Shown here piece after piece: positions 50,847 through 60,889 of a stretch of 64,000 nt of DNA. Within the stretch, counting starts at the first letter, position 1. Each line of letters begins with the position of its first letter. Origin of the DNA: Labrys sp. WJW (lineage in GTDB: Bacteria; Pseudomonadota; Alphaproteobacteria; Rhizobiales; Labraceae); contig NZ_LYXZ01000034.1 of NCBI RefSeq assembly GCF_001676615.1, positions 62,001 through 126,000 of the forward strand, given 5' to 3'. Under the pieces are notes generated by a model, which was not told where the DNA came from, did not search any database, and saw nothing but the letters and a program-made list of their open reading frames with translations. Both the position numbers and the translations under genes were made by a program.

Positions 50847-51755
50847 ATGAGCGACCTGCCGGTACCCGAACCCATCCGTCCCCTTGGCCGCAGCGGCATG
50901 TCGGTCAGTTCGGTGGCCTGGGGCATGTGGCGCTTCGGGGGAGAGGACCTCGCCTCGGCCCAGAAGCTGGTGGAAACCGCGCTCGAAGCCGGCGTCACGC
51001 TGTTCGATACCGCTGATATCTATGGTCCGTCCGATCTTGGTGGTTTCGGCGTCGCCGAAAGCCAGCTCGGCCGCGTACTGGCGGCCAGCCCCGGATTGCG
51101 CCGGCGCATGGTGCTGGCGACCAAGGGCGGCATCGTCTTCGGCACGCCCTATAATTCCTCTTCCGCCTATCTCTCCTCGGCCATCGACGCCTCGTTGAAG
51201 CGGATGCAGGTCGATCGCATCGATCTGTGGCAGATCCACCGTCCCGATATCCTCACCCATCCCAGCGAGATCGCCGGTGCCCTGGAGGAGGCGCATCGGG
51301 CCGGCAAGATCGCCGCCATCGGCGTGTCGAACTATACGGCTGCCCAGACGCAGGGCCTTGCGGCCTGCCTCGATTTGCCCATCGTCAGTCATCAGCCCGA
51401 ATTCTCGGCCCTCAAGCTCGATCCGCTTGCGGACGGAATTCTTGATCAAGCGATCCTGAACGATATGGCCGTGCTCGCCTGGTCGCCCTTGGCCGGCGGG
51501 CGGTTGGCGCAGCCGCAGGACGAACGGGCGCGGGCGGTCGTGAGTCTGTTCGACGCCAAGGCCGAACAGGTGGGCGTATCCCGCACGGCGGTGGCGTTGA
51601 GCTGGCTGATGGCCCATCCCGCGCGGACCATTCCAATCGTCGGCACCCAGAACCTCGATCGCATCCGCGAGATTCCCCAGGCCTATCAGCCGCGCTGGAG
51701 CCGACAGGAGTGGTATGCGGTGCTCGTGGCTTCGCGCGGAGAGCGCCTGCCCTAA
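50847..51755 (+). CDS. Aldo/keto reductase
   Basis: 302-residue NADPH-dependent (alpha/beta)8-barrel reductase. Catalytic tetrad visible: Asp and Tyr in FDTADIYGPSD, Lys in LATKGGI, His in LWQIHRPD. C-terminal VSRTAVALSWLMAHP and IPIVGTQ bind cofactor. It resembles the YdhF-type oxidoreductases. It starts 34 bases after the LysR gene on the same strand, so it may belong to that unit. Confidence 0.92.
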   Translation: MSDLPVPEPIRPLGRSGMSVSSVAWGMWRFGGEDLASAQKLVETALEAGVTLFDTADIYGPSDLGGFGVAESQLGRVLAASPGLRRRMVLATKGGIVFGTPYNSSSAYLSSAIDASLKRMQVDRIDLWQIHRPDILTHPSEIAGALEEAHRAGKIAAIGVSNYTAAQTQGLAACLDLPIVSHQPEFSALKLDPLADGILDQAILNDMAVLAWSPLAGGRLAQPQDERARAVVSLFDAKAEQVGVSRTAVALSWLMAHPARTIPIVGTQNLDRIREIPQAYQPRWSRQEWYAVLVASRGERLP

Positions 51756-51968
51756 CGGCGCCTCAGGCCGGCCTCATGACCCGGGAAGAAGAACCGGGGC
51801 AGTCCGGTGCTTCCCGAGTGTTCCTGGCAGACCTGCTGCATGGAGCATAAAACACTGCTGAAAACGGCATGAATTCTTGCGACGGCATTTGGCAATGGCG
51901 CAGCTTCTCAGTACCATTGTCGTAATTTGAATGCTGATGATTTCGCTCGCGCAGGTGAGATCCGCTAG

Positions 51969-54900
51969 ATGAAGATAGACGCCGGGCTGGGCTCCGATCG
52001 CCTTGATGCGGTCGTTCTTCCGGGCGATGTGGCACTCCTTCGCCGTGTCGTCGAGCAAGCCGGCGTCGCCATGGCCCTGATTGGCCATGATGGCCGGTTT
52101 TGCTATGCTAATCCGGCCTTTTGTCGGCTCACCGGTTACCAGGCCGCCGACTATGTCGGCATGACCCTTGCCGATCTTGCTCATCCTGAAGATCGCGCCG
52201 GCTTTTCTTGGGATGGCCGCAACAAGGACGGTGTGGGGTGCCGCTATTGCCGTGAGGACGGGACGGTCTTTACCGGTTTGACCAGTATCTCCCGGTTTGA
52301 CGCGGCGGACATGGCCTCCCCCTTTGCCGCCATTGTGCAAATCGTGGCCGTCAAGGACCAAAAGCTTTACGAGGCCAGCCTGGCCGAGGCGGAGTGGCGT
52401 TGGCGCCAGGCCCTGGAAGGCTCGAGGCAGGTCGTATGGGACTTCGACGTACCCCATGGAATGGTGTGGGTATCGTCACGCTGGCGCACCATGCTCGACC
52501 TGCCGGACGAAGAGCGCGTGCATTCGATTGCCAACTGGCTGAGCAAGATGCATCCGGACGATCGTGCTCGTATGGCGGAGGCTGCAGGACGTGTCGGGCG
52601 CGATGGCGATCGGGACTTCGACGCGACCTATCGATTGAGGCACAATGACGGTCGCTGGATCTGGGTGGTCAGCCGCGGAAGGTCGGTCGAGTACGCACCG
52701 GACGGCACGGTCAAGCGTATGATCGGAACCATTGCCGACATCACCTACCAAAAGGAAATGGAGGAACGTCTTACCGCTGTTTCGGAGCGGTTGGAGGTAG
52801 CCGTTCAAGCCGGCGGAATCGGCATCTTCCACGTCGATTATCCCTCGGGCCGTCGTCATTGGGATGCACGAACCTACGCGCTTCACGGCGTGACGCCCGA
52901 GACGTTCGGCAACACGCTGGAAGAGTTCTTCGGCTTGCTCTCGCCCGAGGATGCCGCCAGGGTCGATCGCATTCGCCAGAGTGCGCTGCAGTCTGGTTCG
53001 CACTATCAGCTCGACTATCGTGTCCGGTGTCCAAGGACGGGTGGGGTGCATCATATCCGCTCCACGGTCAGGCTGATCCGTGGCGATGACGGTGCCCTGA
53101 CGCATGGGATCGGCGTGTGTTGGGACGTTACCGACGACGTGGAGCGCAACCAGAGACTGCACGACACGCTGGTCCTGCTGCAGGCCGTGATGAACGGCAC
53201 GCCCGACCTGATCTATGCCAAGGATCGTGACGGGCGCTACGCCCTGGTCAACCCCTCGGTCGAGCGACTGATGGGGCGGCCGAGCGACGAGATCCTAGGC
53301 CGGCTCGATACCGAAATCTTTCCGGACGAGCTGGCGCGCCGCCTGATCGAGAACGACCGCCATGTGATGCAGAGCGGGGAACCCTCCACCATGGAGGAAA
53401 TGGCCATGCTCGGTGGCGTGCTGCGCACCTACTCCTCCACCAAGGCGCCCCGGCGTGACGAGCGTGGCGAGATTACCGGGCTGATCGGCATCTCCCGCGA
53501 TATCACCGATGCCAAGGCTGCTGAGGCGGCACTTCGGCACAGCGAAATGCGTTGGCAATTCGCGCTCTACGGCTCGGGCGATGGGGTCTGGGACCAGAAT
53601 CTCGAGACAGGGGAGGTGTTCTACTCGCATCAGTGGAAGGCGATGCTGGGCTATGACCAGGACGAGGTCGGGACCAGTGCCCGCGAATGGTGGGACCGCG
53701 TACATCCGGAGGATTTGTCGCGTTGCCAGGCCATCATCGAGGCGCATCTGCGCGGCGAGACACCGGATTTCGCCTTCGAGAACCGCCTGCTGGCCAAGGA
53801 TGGCAAGTGGCGCTGGATCTATGATCGCGGCAAGGTGATCGAGAGGGCGGGGGATGGGCGTGCCGTGCGTATCATCGGCACCCATACCGACATCACGGCC
53901 CGCAAGGAGGCCGAAAGCGCCATCCTGGCCCTCAACCAGCGGCTGCAACTGGCGATCGAGGCGGCCGGTGTCGGTGTCTTCGAATATGATTTCGCTTCCC
54001 AGCGCTACAATTGGGACGACCGCCTGCATCGGCTCTATGACATGCCGCCGGATAGCTATGACGGCAGCCGGCAGGCCTGGCTCGATCGCATTCATCCCGA
54101 CGACGTGGCCGCAATCACGCGCGAATATGACAGGGCGATGCGTGAAGGCACGCTGTTCGACATGGAGTTCCGCCTGTGGGACCGGCGTTCCGGCAAGATC
54201 CGCCACATCCATTCCCTGGCCCGGGTGATCCGCGACGAGGCCGGTGCTCCGATCCGCACGGTCGGCATGGATTGGGATGTGACTGAGCACAAGGAATTGG
54301 TGGAGGCGCTGTTCGAGGAGAAGGAGAGACTGCGCATCACGCTGCATTCGATCGGGGATGCCGTGATCTCGACCGACGCTCATGCCCGGATCACGTTCAT
54401 GAATCCCGGTGCCGAAGAGATGACGGGATGGCCGGGTCCGGATGCGGTCGGCAGGCGCCTGTCCGAAGTGTTTCGCATCGTCGATGGAGCCACCGGTGAA
54501 CCCCTTGCCGATCCGGTGGAAACCTGCCTGTCTCGCATGCGTCCCTACTATCTCAGTGAGGGGGCCGTGTTGCTGCGACGCGACGGCGAGCGGCGCAGCG
54601 TGCGCGATTCCGCCGCTCCCGTGCGCACGGCCTCGGGTGAGATCATCGGCGCCGTGTTGGTGTTCCAGGACGTGACCAAGGCCCGCATCCTGCAGCAGGC
54701 TTTGGAACACTCGGCCAATCACGACAGCTTGACCGGACTTCCCAACCGTTCCGCCTTCGAGCGCGAGATCCGCTTGTCGCTCGAGCAGGCGCGCAAGAGC
54801 CAGCATCGGCACGTGCTGTGTTTTGTCGACCTCGATCGCTTCAAGATCGTCAATGACAGCGCCGGGCATGCCGCCGGCGATGCGCTGTTGCGTGAAGTCG

Positions 54901-55985
54901 CCAATCTGATGCGCCGTGTCTGCCGGACCGAGGACGTGCCCGCCCGCTTGGGTGGCGACGAGTTCGCCCTCCTGCTGCGCGACTGCACGATCGTCGAGGG
55001 AGAGGCGATTGCGCAACGGTTTCTGCGCGGTTTGGCTCAGTTGCGCTTCGCCTGGGATGGCCGGACCTATCAGATCGGGGCCAGTGTGGGATTGACCAGG
55101 ATCGATGCGGAAGCGCCGAGGCAGGATGAGTTGATGAGCCAGGCCGATATCGCCTGCTACACCGCCAAGACGTCGGGCCGCAACCAGCTTGCCGTCTATG
55201 AAGATGGGAAGGGCTCGACCCATCGCAACCACAGCGAGATGCGGGTGGCGGCCGGCATCCGCCACGCGATCGAAGCCAACCGCTTCCGCCTCTATGCCCA
55301 GCAGATCTTCGATCTTTCCGGGCGGGAAGGCGGGCAGCGCCATTTCGAGATCCTGCTGCGCATGCTCGACGATGCCGGCAACGTCGTCGAGCCGGCCGCC
55401 TTCATCCCGGCTTCGGAACATTACGACCTGATGAGCAGTATCGACCGCTGGGTCATTCATGCCACGTTTCGCCGCTATGGCTCCCGCTTGCTCGGCGCCG
55501 GCAACATCTCCCTTGCCATCAATCTTTCTGCCAATTCACTGAACGATCCCTTCCTCTGGCCGCTGCTGCAGGAGGAATTCGCCCAATCGGGCCTGTCGCC
55601 CCGGCGCGTCCATTTCGAGATTGCCGAGATGGCCGTGATCAACAATCTGGCGGCCGCGCAGCAGTTCCTTTCCAAGGCGCGGGCTGCCGGCTGCGGCGTG
55701 ATGCTCGATGATTTCGGCAAGGGGCTGTCCTTGTTCACCCATCTCAGGCAATTCTCCGTCGATGGTCTCAAGATCGATGGCGACTTCATCCGGCAGATGG
55801 CACAGAGCGACGTCGACCGCACCATCGTCGAATCGATCAACATGGTCAGCCACCGGTTGGGAGCCATTACTGTGGCCGAGCAGGTGGAGAATGAGGAGAC
55901 ATTGACCTTGTTGCGTGCCATCGGGGTCGATCGAGCCCAGGGCTTCGTTCTTGCCCGCCCGCAACCGCTGGAAGCCCTCTTTTGA
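51969..55985 (+). CDS. Seven-PAS diguanylate cyclase/phosphodiesterase (GGDEF-EAL)
   Basis: 1338 residues, no membrane span, so a cytoplasmic sensor. Seven PAS folds begin near residues 20, 142, 273, 400, 526, 657 and 786; several end in the PAC motif (DITYQK, DITDAK, DITARK, DVTEHK). GGDEF occupies about 910-1078: active-site GGDEF at 995-999 and the RTED inhibitory site exactly five residues before it. EAL spans about 1091-1335: the usual EAL is EIL (EILLR), but the catalytic Glu, the Asn of INLSANS, Glu of FEIAE, both Asp of LDDFG, Lys of LKIDG, Glu of AEQVE and Gln of QGF are all kept. Both c-di-GMP synthesis and hydrolysis look possible. Stands alone. Confidence 0.95.
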   Translation: MKIDAGLGSDRLDAVVLPGDVALLRRVVEQAGVAMALIGHDGRFCYANPAFCRLTGYQAADYVGMTLADLAHPEDRAGFSWDGRNKDGVGCRYCREDGTVFTGLTSISRFDAADMASPFAAIVQIVAVKDQKLYEASLAEAEWRWRQALEGSRQVVWDFDVPHGMVWVSSRWRTMLDLPDEERVHSIANWLSKMHPDDRARMAEAAGRVGRDGDRDFDATYRLRHNDGRWIWVVSRGRSVEYAPDGTVKRMIGTIADITYQKEMEERLTAVSERLEVAVQAGGIGIFHVDYPSGRRHWDARTYALHGVTPETFGNTLEEFFGLLSPEDAARVDRIRQSALQSGSHYQLDYRVRCPRTGGVHHIRSTVRLIRGDDGALTHGIGVCWDVTDDVERNQRLHDTLVLLQAVMNGTPDLIYAKDRDGRYALVNPSVERLMGRPSDEILGRLDTEIFPDELARRLIENDRHVMQSGEPSTMEEMAMLGGVLRTYSSTKAPRRDERGEITGLIGISRDITDAKAAEAALRHSEMRWQFALYGSGDGVWDQNLETGEVFYSHQWKAMLGYDQDEVGTSAREWWDRVHPEDLSRCQAIIEAHLRGETPDFAFENRLLAKDGKWRWIYDRGKVIERAGDGRAVRIIGTHTDITARKEAESAILALNQRLQLAIEAAGVGVFEYDFASQRYNWDDRLHRLYDMPPDSYDGSRQAWLDRIHPDDVAAITREYDRAMREGTLFDMEFRLWDRRSGKIRHIHSLARVIRDEAGAPIRTVGMDWDVTEHKELVEALFEEKERLRITLHSIGDAVISTDAHARITFMNPGAEEMTGWPGPDAVGRRLSEVFRIVDGATGEPLADPVETCLSRMRPYYLSEGAVLLRRDGERRSVRDSAAPVRTASGEIIGAVLVFQDVTKARILQQALEHSANHDSLTGLPNRSAFEREIRLSLEQARKSQHRHVLCFVDLDRFKIVNDSAGHAAGDALLREVANLMRRVCRTEDVPARLGGDEFALLLRDCTIVEGEAIAQRFLRGLAQLRFAWDGRTYQIGASVGLTRIDAEAPRQDELMSQADIACYTAKTSGRNQLAVYEDGKGSTHRNHSEMRVAAGIRHAIEANRFRLYAQQIFDLSGREGGQRHFEILLRMLDDAGNVVEPAAFIPASEHYDLMSSIDRWVIHATFRRYGSRLLGAGNISLAINLSANSLNDPFLWPLLQEEFAQSGLSPRRVHFEIAEMAVINNLAAAQQFLSKARAAGCGVMLDDFGKGLSLFTHLRQFSVDGLKIDGDFIRQMAQSDVDRTIVESINMVSHRLGAITVAEQVENEETLTLLRAIGVDRAQGFVLARPQPLEALF

Positions 55986-56370
55986 GCCCGAATGCCGGGG
56001 CAGGCGGGCGGAAGCGCCTTTGCCCACGGCCGCTGCGGTCCGACGAGCCGGCAGCTTGCCGGCGACCGGCATTCGTGGTGAAACTTTTTTCCTGACATTA
56101 AAATCGTAAAAGGTGTTGCACGCGCAGGAATAATCTTTCACTGTGGGTAACAGGCTGCTATGCCTATGAACCAGGCAGCCCGAATTCGCTGGGGGCAGAG
56201 GTATCCATGATTCTCGACGATAAGCGCTGATCGTGCCGGCGTGGCCTGGTCTTGGATGCGGATAGCTGGGTGGCAAGCTCTTGCAGCAAGCCCTGGGATC
56301 CGTTTCTCGCCGGGCGAGGACGCGACCGGATAACCGAAGTTTTCCGAACTCTTCCCCGGCAAGAAGATCG
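55986..56370. other. Intergenic region upstream of the sox operon
   Basis: 385 bases. It begins with a nested palindrome: CGAATGCCGG (55989-55998) pairs with CCGGCATTCG (56066-56075) and encloses the hairpin GCCGGCA-GCT-TGCCGGC (56047-56063); six T follow at 56085-56090, so it may end the GGDEF-EAL transcript. The rest should hold the sox promoter; I recognise no known riboswitch. Confidence 0.5.
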
Positions 56371-57621
56371 ATGCATTACTCCCTGTTCTCCCTTCTCAAG
56401 AATGCCCTGAATGGCCACCGTGGCTGGACGCCGACCTGGCGTGACGCCGAACCGCGCCTCAACTACGATGTGATCATCATCGGCGGCGGCGGCCATGGCC
56501 TGGCCACAGCCTATTATCTCGCCAAGAATCACGGCATCACCAACGTTGCGGTGATCGAGAAGGGCTGGATCGGCGGTGGCAATGTCGGCCGCAACACCAC
56601 GATCGTGCGCTCGAACTACATGCTGCAGGGCAACATTCCCTTCTACGAGCATGCGATGAAGCTGTGGGAGGGCCTGGAGCAGGACCTCAACTACAATGCC
56701 ATGATGAGCCAGCGCGGCGTGCTGAACCTCTATCATTCCGATGCCCAGCGGGATGCCTTCGCCCGCCGCGGCAACGCCATGCGGCTGAACAGCGTCGATG
56801 CCGAATTGCTCGACCGTGATGGCGTCAAGGCCATGGCGCCTTTCCTCAATTTCGACAATGCCCGTTTCCCGATCCAGGGCGGCCTCCTGCAGCGGCGCGG
56901 CGGCACGGCGCGCCACGATGCGGTGGCCTGGGGCTATGCGCGCGCCGCCAGCGATCGCGGCGTCGATATCGTCCAGAATTGCGAGGTGAAAGGCTTCGTC
57001 CGCGAGGGTGGTGCCATCGTCGGCGTCGAGACCACTCGCGGCACCATCCGGGCCAAGAAGATCGGCATGGCCGTGGCCGGCAATACCTCCAAGGTCGGCA
57101 CCATGGCCGGATTGCGCCTGCCGATCGAGAGCCATGTGCTGCAGGCCTTCGTCACCGAAGGGCTCAAGCCGCTGATTCCAGGTGTGATCACCTTCGGCGC
57201 CGGCCATTTCTATGTCAGCCAGTCCGACAAGGGCGGCCTGGTCTTCGGTGGCGACATCGACGGCTATAATTCCTATGCCCAGCGCGGCAACATGCCGGTG
57301 GTCGAGGATGTCTGCGAAGGCGGCATGGCCGTGATGCCGATGATCGGTCGTCTCCGGTTGCTGCGCAGCTGGGGCGGCATCATGGACATGTCGATGGATG
57401 GTTCGCCCATCATCGACAAGAGCGGCATCGATGGCCTCTACCTCAATTGCGGCTGGTGCTATGGCGGCTTCAAGGCCACGCCAGCCTCGGGCTGGTGCTT
57501 TGCCCATCTCATCGCCAAGGATCAGCCGCACGAAGTGGCTGCCGCCTATCGGCTCAATCGCTTCGAGACCGGAGCGGTGATCGACGAAAAGGGCCAGGGC
57601 GCCCAACCCAATCTTCACTGA
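56371..57621 (+). CDS. soxB: Sarcosine oxidase subunit beta
   Basis: 416-residue flavoprotein subunit of heterotetrameric sarcosine oxidase. It carries covalent FMN and noncovalent FAD and oxidises sarcosine to glycine with O2; the methylene carbon goes to tetrahydrofolate. FAD-binding IIIGGGGHGLATAYYL, GWIGGGNVGRNTT, and the His region near GGGNVGRNTTIVRSNY fit SoxB. ATG at 56371 matches the family start (MHYSLFSLLKNALNGHRGW). First gene of soxBDAG. Confidence 0.97.
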   Translation: MHYSLFSLLKNALNGHRGWTPTWRDAEPRLNYDVIIIGGGGHGLATAYYLAKNHGITNVAVIEKGWIGGGNVGRNTTIVRSNYMLQGNIPFYEHAMKLWEGLEQDLNYNAMMSQRGVLNLYHSDAQRDAFARRGNAMRLNSVDAELLDRDGVKAMAPFLNFDNARFPIQGGLLQRRGGTARHDAVAWGYARAASDRGVDIVQNCEVKGFVREGGAIVGVETTRGTIRAKKIGMAVAGNTSKVGTMAGLRLPIESHVLQAFVTEGLKPLIPGVITFGAGHFYVSQSDKGGLVFGGDIDGYNSYAQRGNMPVVEDVCEGGMAVMPMIGRLRLLRSWGGIMDMSMDGSPIIDKSGIDGLYLNCGWCYGGFKATPASGWCFAHLIAKDQPHEVAAAYRLNRFETGAVIDEKGQGAQPNLH

Positions 57622-57632
57622 GGCACGGTTCG

Positions 57633-57911
57633 ATGCGGATTGCCTGTCCCTATTGCGGTGCGCGCGGCGTGCACGAATTCACCTATCTCGGCGATGCCGG
57701 GCTCACGCGGCCGGATGCCGCGGCGCCGGACGCCGGCAAGAACTTCTATGAATATGCCTATCTGCGCGACAACCCCGAGGGCGTGCATGAGGAGTTCTGG
57801 TATCACGGCTCGGGTTGCCGTTCCTGGCTCAAGGTTCGGCGCAACACCAAGACCCACGCAATCGAGAAGGCTGAACTGGTGATGCCTCAAGCCTTGGGAG
57901 CCGCATCATGA
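57633..57911 (+). CDS. soxD: Sarcosine oxidase subunit delta
   Basis: 92-residue zinc-binding subunit. Zn ligands are seen as CPYCG near the start and GCRSWLKVRRNTKTH near the end; HEEFWYH is conserved. It bridges the alpha and beta subunits. It starts 11 bases after soxB and its stop overlaps the soxA start by four bases. Confidence 0.96.
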   Translation: MRIACPYCGARGVHEFTYLGDAGLTRPDAAAPDAGKNFYEYAYLRDNPEGVHEEFWYHGSGCRSWLKVRRNTKTHAIEKAELVMPQALGAAS

Positions 57912-60889
57912 GCGACGCCGTTTCATTCCGCCTGCCTTCCGCCGGCCTGGTCGATCGCAACAGCACGGTGCGGTTTCGTTTCGACGGCAACAGCTATGAG
58001 GGCCTGAGCGGTGACACGCTGGCCTCGGCCCTGCTCGCCAACGGTATCCGCCTGGTAGGGCGCTCGTTCAAATATCATCGCCCGCGCGGCATCTTTACCG
58101 CAGGGCCGGAGGAACCGAACGCGCTGGTGGAACTGCGCAGCGGTGCCCGCCGCGAGCCCAACACCAAGGCCACCACCATCGAGCTCTATGATGGCCTGGA
58201 GGCGGCCAGCCAGAACCGCTGGCCTTCGCTGAAATTCGACCTGCTGTCCGTGAACCAGCTTGCCGGTCCCATCTTCGTCGGCGGCTTCTACTACAAGACC
58301 TTCATGTGGCCGGCGGCGCTATGGGAAAAGCTCTACGAGCCGATGATCCGCCGCGCGGCTGGGCTCGGCAGCGCCAGCCAATTGCCGGACCCGGATCATT
58401 ACGAGAAAGCCGCCGCCTTCTGCGACGTGCTGGTGATCGGCGCGGGTCCTGCCGGCCTGATGGCGGCCCTGGAAGCCGGCCGGGCCGGTGCCCGTGTGAT
58501 CCTGTGCGACGATGATTTCCGTCTTGGCGGTCGGTTGTTGGCCGAGCGGCATGAGGTCGGCGGCAAGCCGGCCGCTGCCTTTGCCGCAGAGGTCGAGGCG
58601 GAACTGGCCTCCATGCCTGAAGTGCGCATCATGCGCCGCACCCAGGTCTTCGGTGTCTATGACACCGGCACCTATGGCGCCCTGGAGCGGGTGTCGGATC
58701 ATTTGCCCGTGCCGCCCGCGCACCAGCCGCGCCAGCGCCTCTGGCACATCATGGCCAAGCGCTGCATCAACGCCATGGGCGCCATCGAGCGGCCGATCGT
58801 CTTCGGCGGCAATGACCGGCCGGGCGTGATGCTCGCCTCGGCGGCGCGCAGCTATCTCAACCGCTATGGTGTGGCGCCGGGCCGGCAGGCCGTAGTGTTC
58901 ACCACCAGCGACGATGGCTGGCGTACGGCTGCCGATCTCGTCGCCGCCGGCGTGACCGTGGCTGCGATCGTCGACCCGCGCTCGCAGGTCGATGCGGCGG
59001 TCTCCGGCTGGGCCGGCAAGGCCGGAACGCGCACGTTGTTGGGGGCGAGCGTCACCGATGCCAAGGGCGGTGCCCAGGGTATCAAGTCGGTGGAGGTAGT
59101 CACCGGGCGCAAGCGTGAGACCATTCCCGCCGATTTTCTGGCGGTCTCCGGCGGCTGGAACCCGCAGGTCGCACTCACCACCCATAAGGGCGCACGGCCG
59201 CGCTGGTCGGACGAACTGGCCGCCTTCGTGCCGGGCGATCTGCCCGACGGCATGACGGTGGTCGGTGCCGCCAATGGTGATTTCTCGCTGGGCGCCTGCC
59301 TGCGGGCCGGTGCACAAGCGGGCCGCACGGCGGCCGGCGATTGCGGTTTCTCCGCCGGTGAGGCCCCGATCCCGGCCTGCGACGACGAGCCTGTCGGCCT
59401 CAAGCCCCTGTGGCATGTCGCCGAGACGAAGAGCAAGGCCTTCGTCGACCAGCAGAACGACGTCACGGCCAAGGACATCGAGATCGCCCATCGCGAAGGC
59501 TTCCGCTCGGTCGAACATCTCAAACGTTACACCACGCTGGGCATGGCCACCGATCAGGGCAAGACGTCGAACATCGCCGGGCATGCCATGATGGCGGGCC
59601 TGCTCGGCCGTTCGATGACCGAGGTCGGCACCACGGTTTCGCGGCCGCCGCATTTCCCGGTGGCGATCGGTGCCCTAGCTGGCCCCCATCGCGACAAGCA
59701 TTTCAAGGCGACGCGCCTCACCGCGGGCCATGAATGGGCAATGGCGAACGGCGCCACCATGGTGGAAGCCGGCCAGTGGCTGCGCCCGCAATGGTTCTCG
59801 CGCCCCGGCGAGAAGGACTGGCTGGAAAGCGTCTGCCGCGAGGTCAAGACCACCCGTTCGATCGTCGGCGTGTGCGATGTCTCGACTCTCGGCAAGATCG
59901 ACATCAAGGGTGCGGATGCCGGCGCCTTCCTCGATCGCGTCTACATCAATACCTTCTCGACGGTCGCGGTCGGCAAATGCCGCTACGGCCTGATGCTGCG
60001 CGAAGACGGTTTCGTCATGGACGACGGCACGGCGGCCCGCTTCGCGCCGGATCATTATGTGATCTCGACCACCACGGCCAATGCCGTGAAGGTGATGCAG
60101 CACCTCGAATTCTGCCGCCAGACGCTCTGGCCCGAACTCGACGTCTCGCTGTCCTCGATCACCGAGCAATGGTCGCAATATGCGGTGGCCGGGCCGAAGG
60201 CCCGGGAATTGCTGCAGAAACTCTATGGCTCGAGCGCCGATCTGTCGAACGAGGCCTTCCCCTATATGGGATGCGCCACGCTGCAGCTCGGCAATGTCGC
60301 CTCGCGCCTCTACCGGCTCTCCTTCTCGGGCGAACTTGCCTTCGAGATCGCGGTGCCCGCCCATTACGGCCTTGCTCTGCTCAAGGCGCTGATGACGCTG
60401 GCCGAGGAGATGGGCGGCTGCGCCTATGGCACCGAAGCCCTTGGCGTCATGCGCGTGGAGAAGGGCCATGTCGCCGGCAACGAGCTCAACGGCCAGACCA
60501 CGGCTCGCGATCTCGGCCTCGGCAAGATGATGTCGACCAAGAAGGACTATATTGGCCGTGTCCTGGCCCAGCGTCCTGCCCTGGTGGCCCCGGATCGGCC
60601 TGGCCTCGTCGGCGTCAAGCCGGTCAACCCGGCGGATCGGCTGCGGGCCGGCTCGCATTTCCTCAAGAAGGGTGCCGCCTCCGTTGCGGCCAATGACGAG
60701 GGCTTTGCGACCTCGGTGATCTATTCGCCGATGCTCGAAAGCTGGATCGGCCTTGGCCTGCTAGCCAACGGCCCGTCCCGCCACGGCGAGGTGATCCGCG
60801 CCTATGATCCGGTGCGCAACGGCGATATCGAGGTCGAGGTCGTCTCGCCCATCTTCTTTGATCCTGAAGGGAGCCGTCTCCATGTTTGA
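57908..60889 (+). CDS. soxA: Sarcosine oxidase subunit alpha
   Basis: 993 residues, full length. In order: ferredoxin-like N-terminal domain (GDTLASALLANGIRLVGRSF), nucleotide-binding domain with VIGAGPAGLMAALEAGRAG, a second dinucleotide half, and a C-terminal aminomethyltransferase (GcvT-like) domain that transfers the methylene group to tetrahydrofolate (GTEALGVMRVEKGHVAGNEL). It binds NAD+ and folate in the complex. soxD/soxA overlap by four bases, soxA/soxG by eight. Confidence 0.97.
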   Translation: MSDAVSFRLPSAGLVDRNSTVRFRFDGNSYEGLSGDTLASALLANGIRLVGRSFKYHRPRGIFTAGPEEPNALVELRSGARREPNTKATTIELYDGLEAASQNRWPSLKFDLLSVNQLAGPIFVGGFYYKTFMWPAALWEKLYEPMIRRAAGLGSASQLPDPDHYEKAAAFCDVLVIGAGPAGLMAALEAGRAGARVILCDDDFRLGGRLLAERHEVGGKPAAAFAAEVEAELASMPEVRIMRRTQVFGVYDTGTYGALERVSDHLPVPPAHQPRQRLWHIMAKRCINAMGAIERPIVFGGNDRPGVMLASAARSYLNRYGVAPGRQAVVFTTSDDGWRTAADLVAAGVTVAAIVDPRSQVDAAVSGWAGKAGTRTLLGASVTDAKGGAQGIKSVEVVTGRKRETIPADFLAVSGGWNPQVALTTHKGARPRWSDELAAFVPGDLPDGMTVVGAANGDFSLGACLRAGAQAGRTAAGDCGFSAGEAPIPACDDEPVGLKPLWHVAETKSKAFVDQQNDVTAKDIEIAHREGFRSVEHLKRYTTLGMATDQGKTSNIAGHAMMAGLLGRSMTEVGTTVSRPPHFPVAIGALAGPHRDKHFKATRLTAGHEWAMANGATMVEAGQWLRPQWFSRPGEKDWLESVCREVKTTRSIVGVCDVSTLGKIDIKGADAGAFLDRVYINTFSTVAVGKCRYGLMLREDGFVMDDGTAARFAPDHYVISTTTANAVKVMQHLEFCRQTLWPELDVSLSSITEQWSQYAVAGPKARELLQKLYGSSADLSNEAFPYMGCATLQLGNVASRLYRLSFSGELAFEIAVPAHYGLALLKALMTLAEEMGGCAYGTEALGVMRVEKGHVAGNELNGQTTARDLGLGKMMSTKKDYIGRVLAQRPALVAPDRPGLVGVKPVNPADRLRAGSHFLKKGAASVAANDEGFATSVIYSPMLESWIGLGLLANGPSRHGEVIRAYDPVRNGDIEVEVVSPIFFDPEGSRLHV

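Noticed and set aside
53295-55460. 721-codon minus-strand frame within the GGDEF-EAL gene
   Set aside because: Shadow of the PAS/GGDEF/EAL coding frame.
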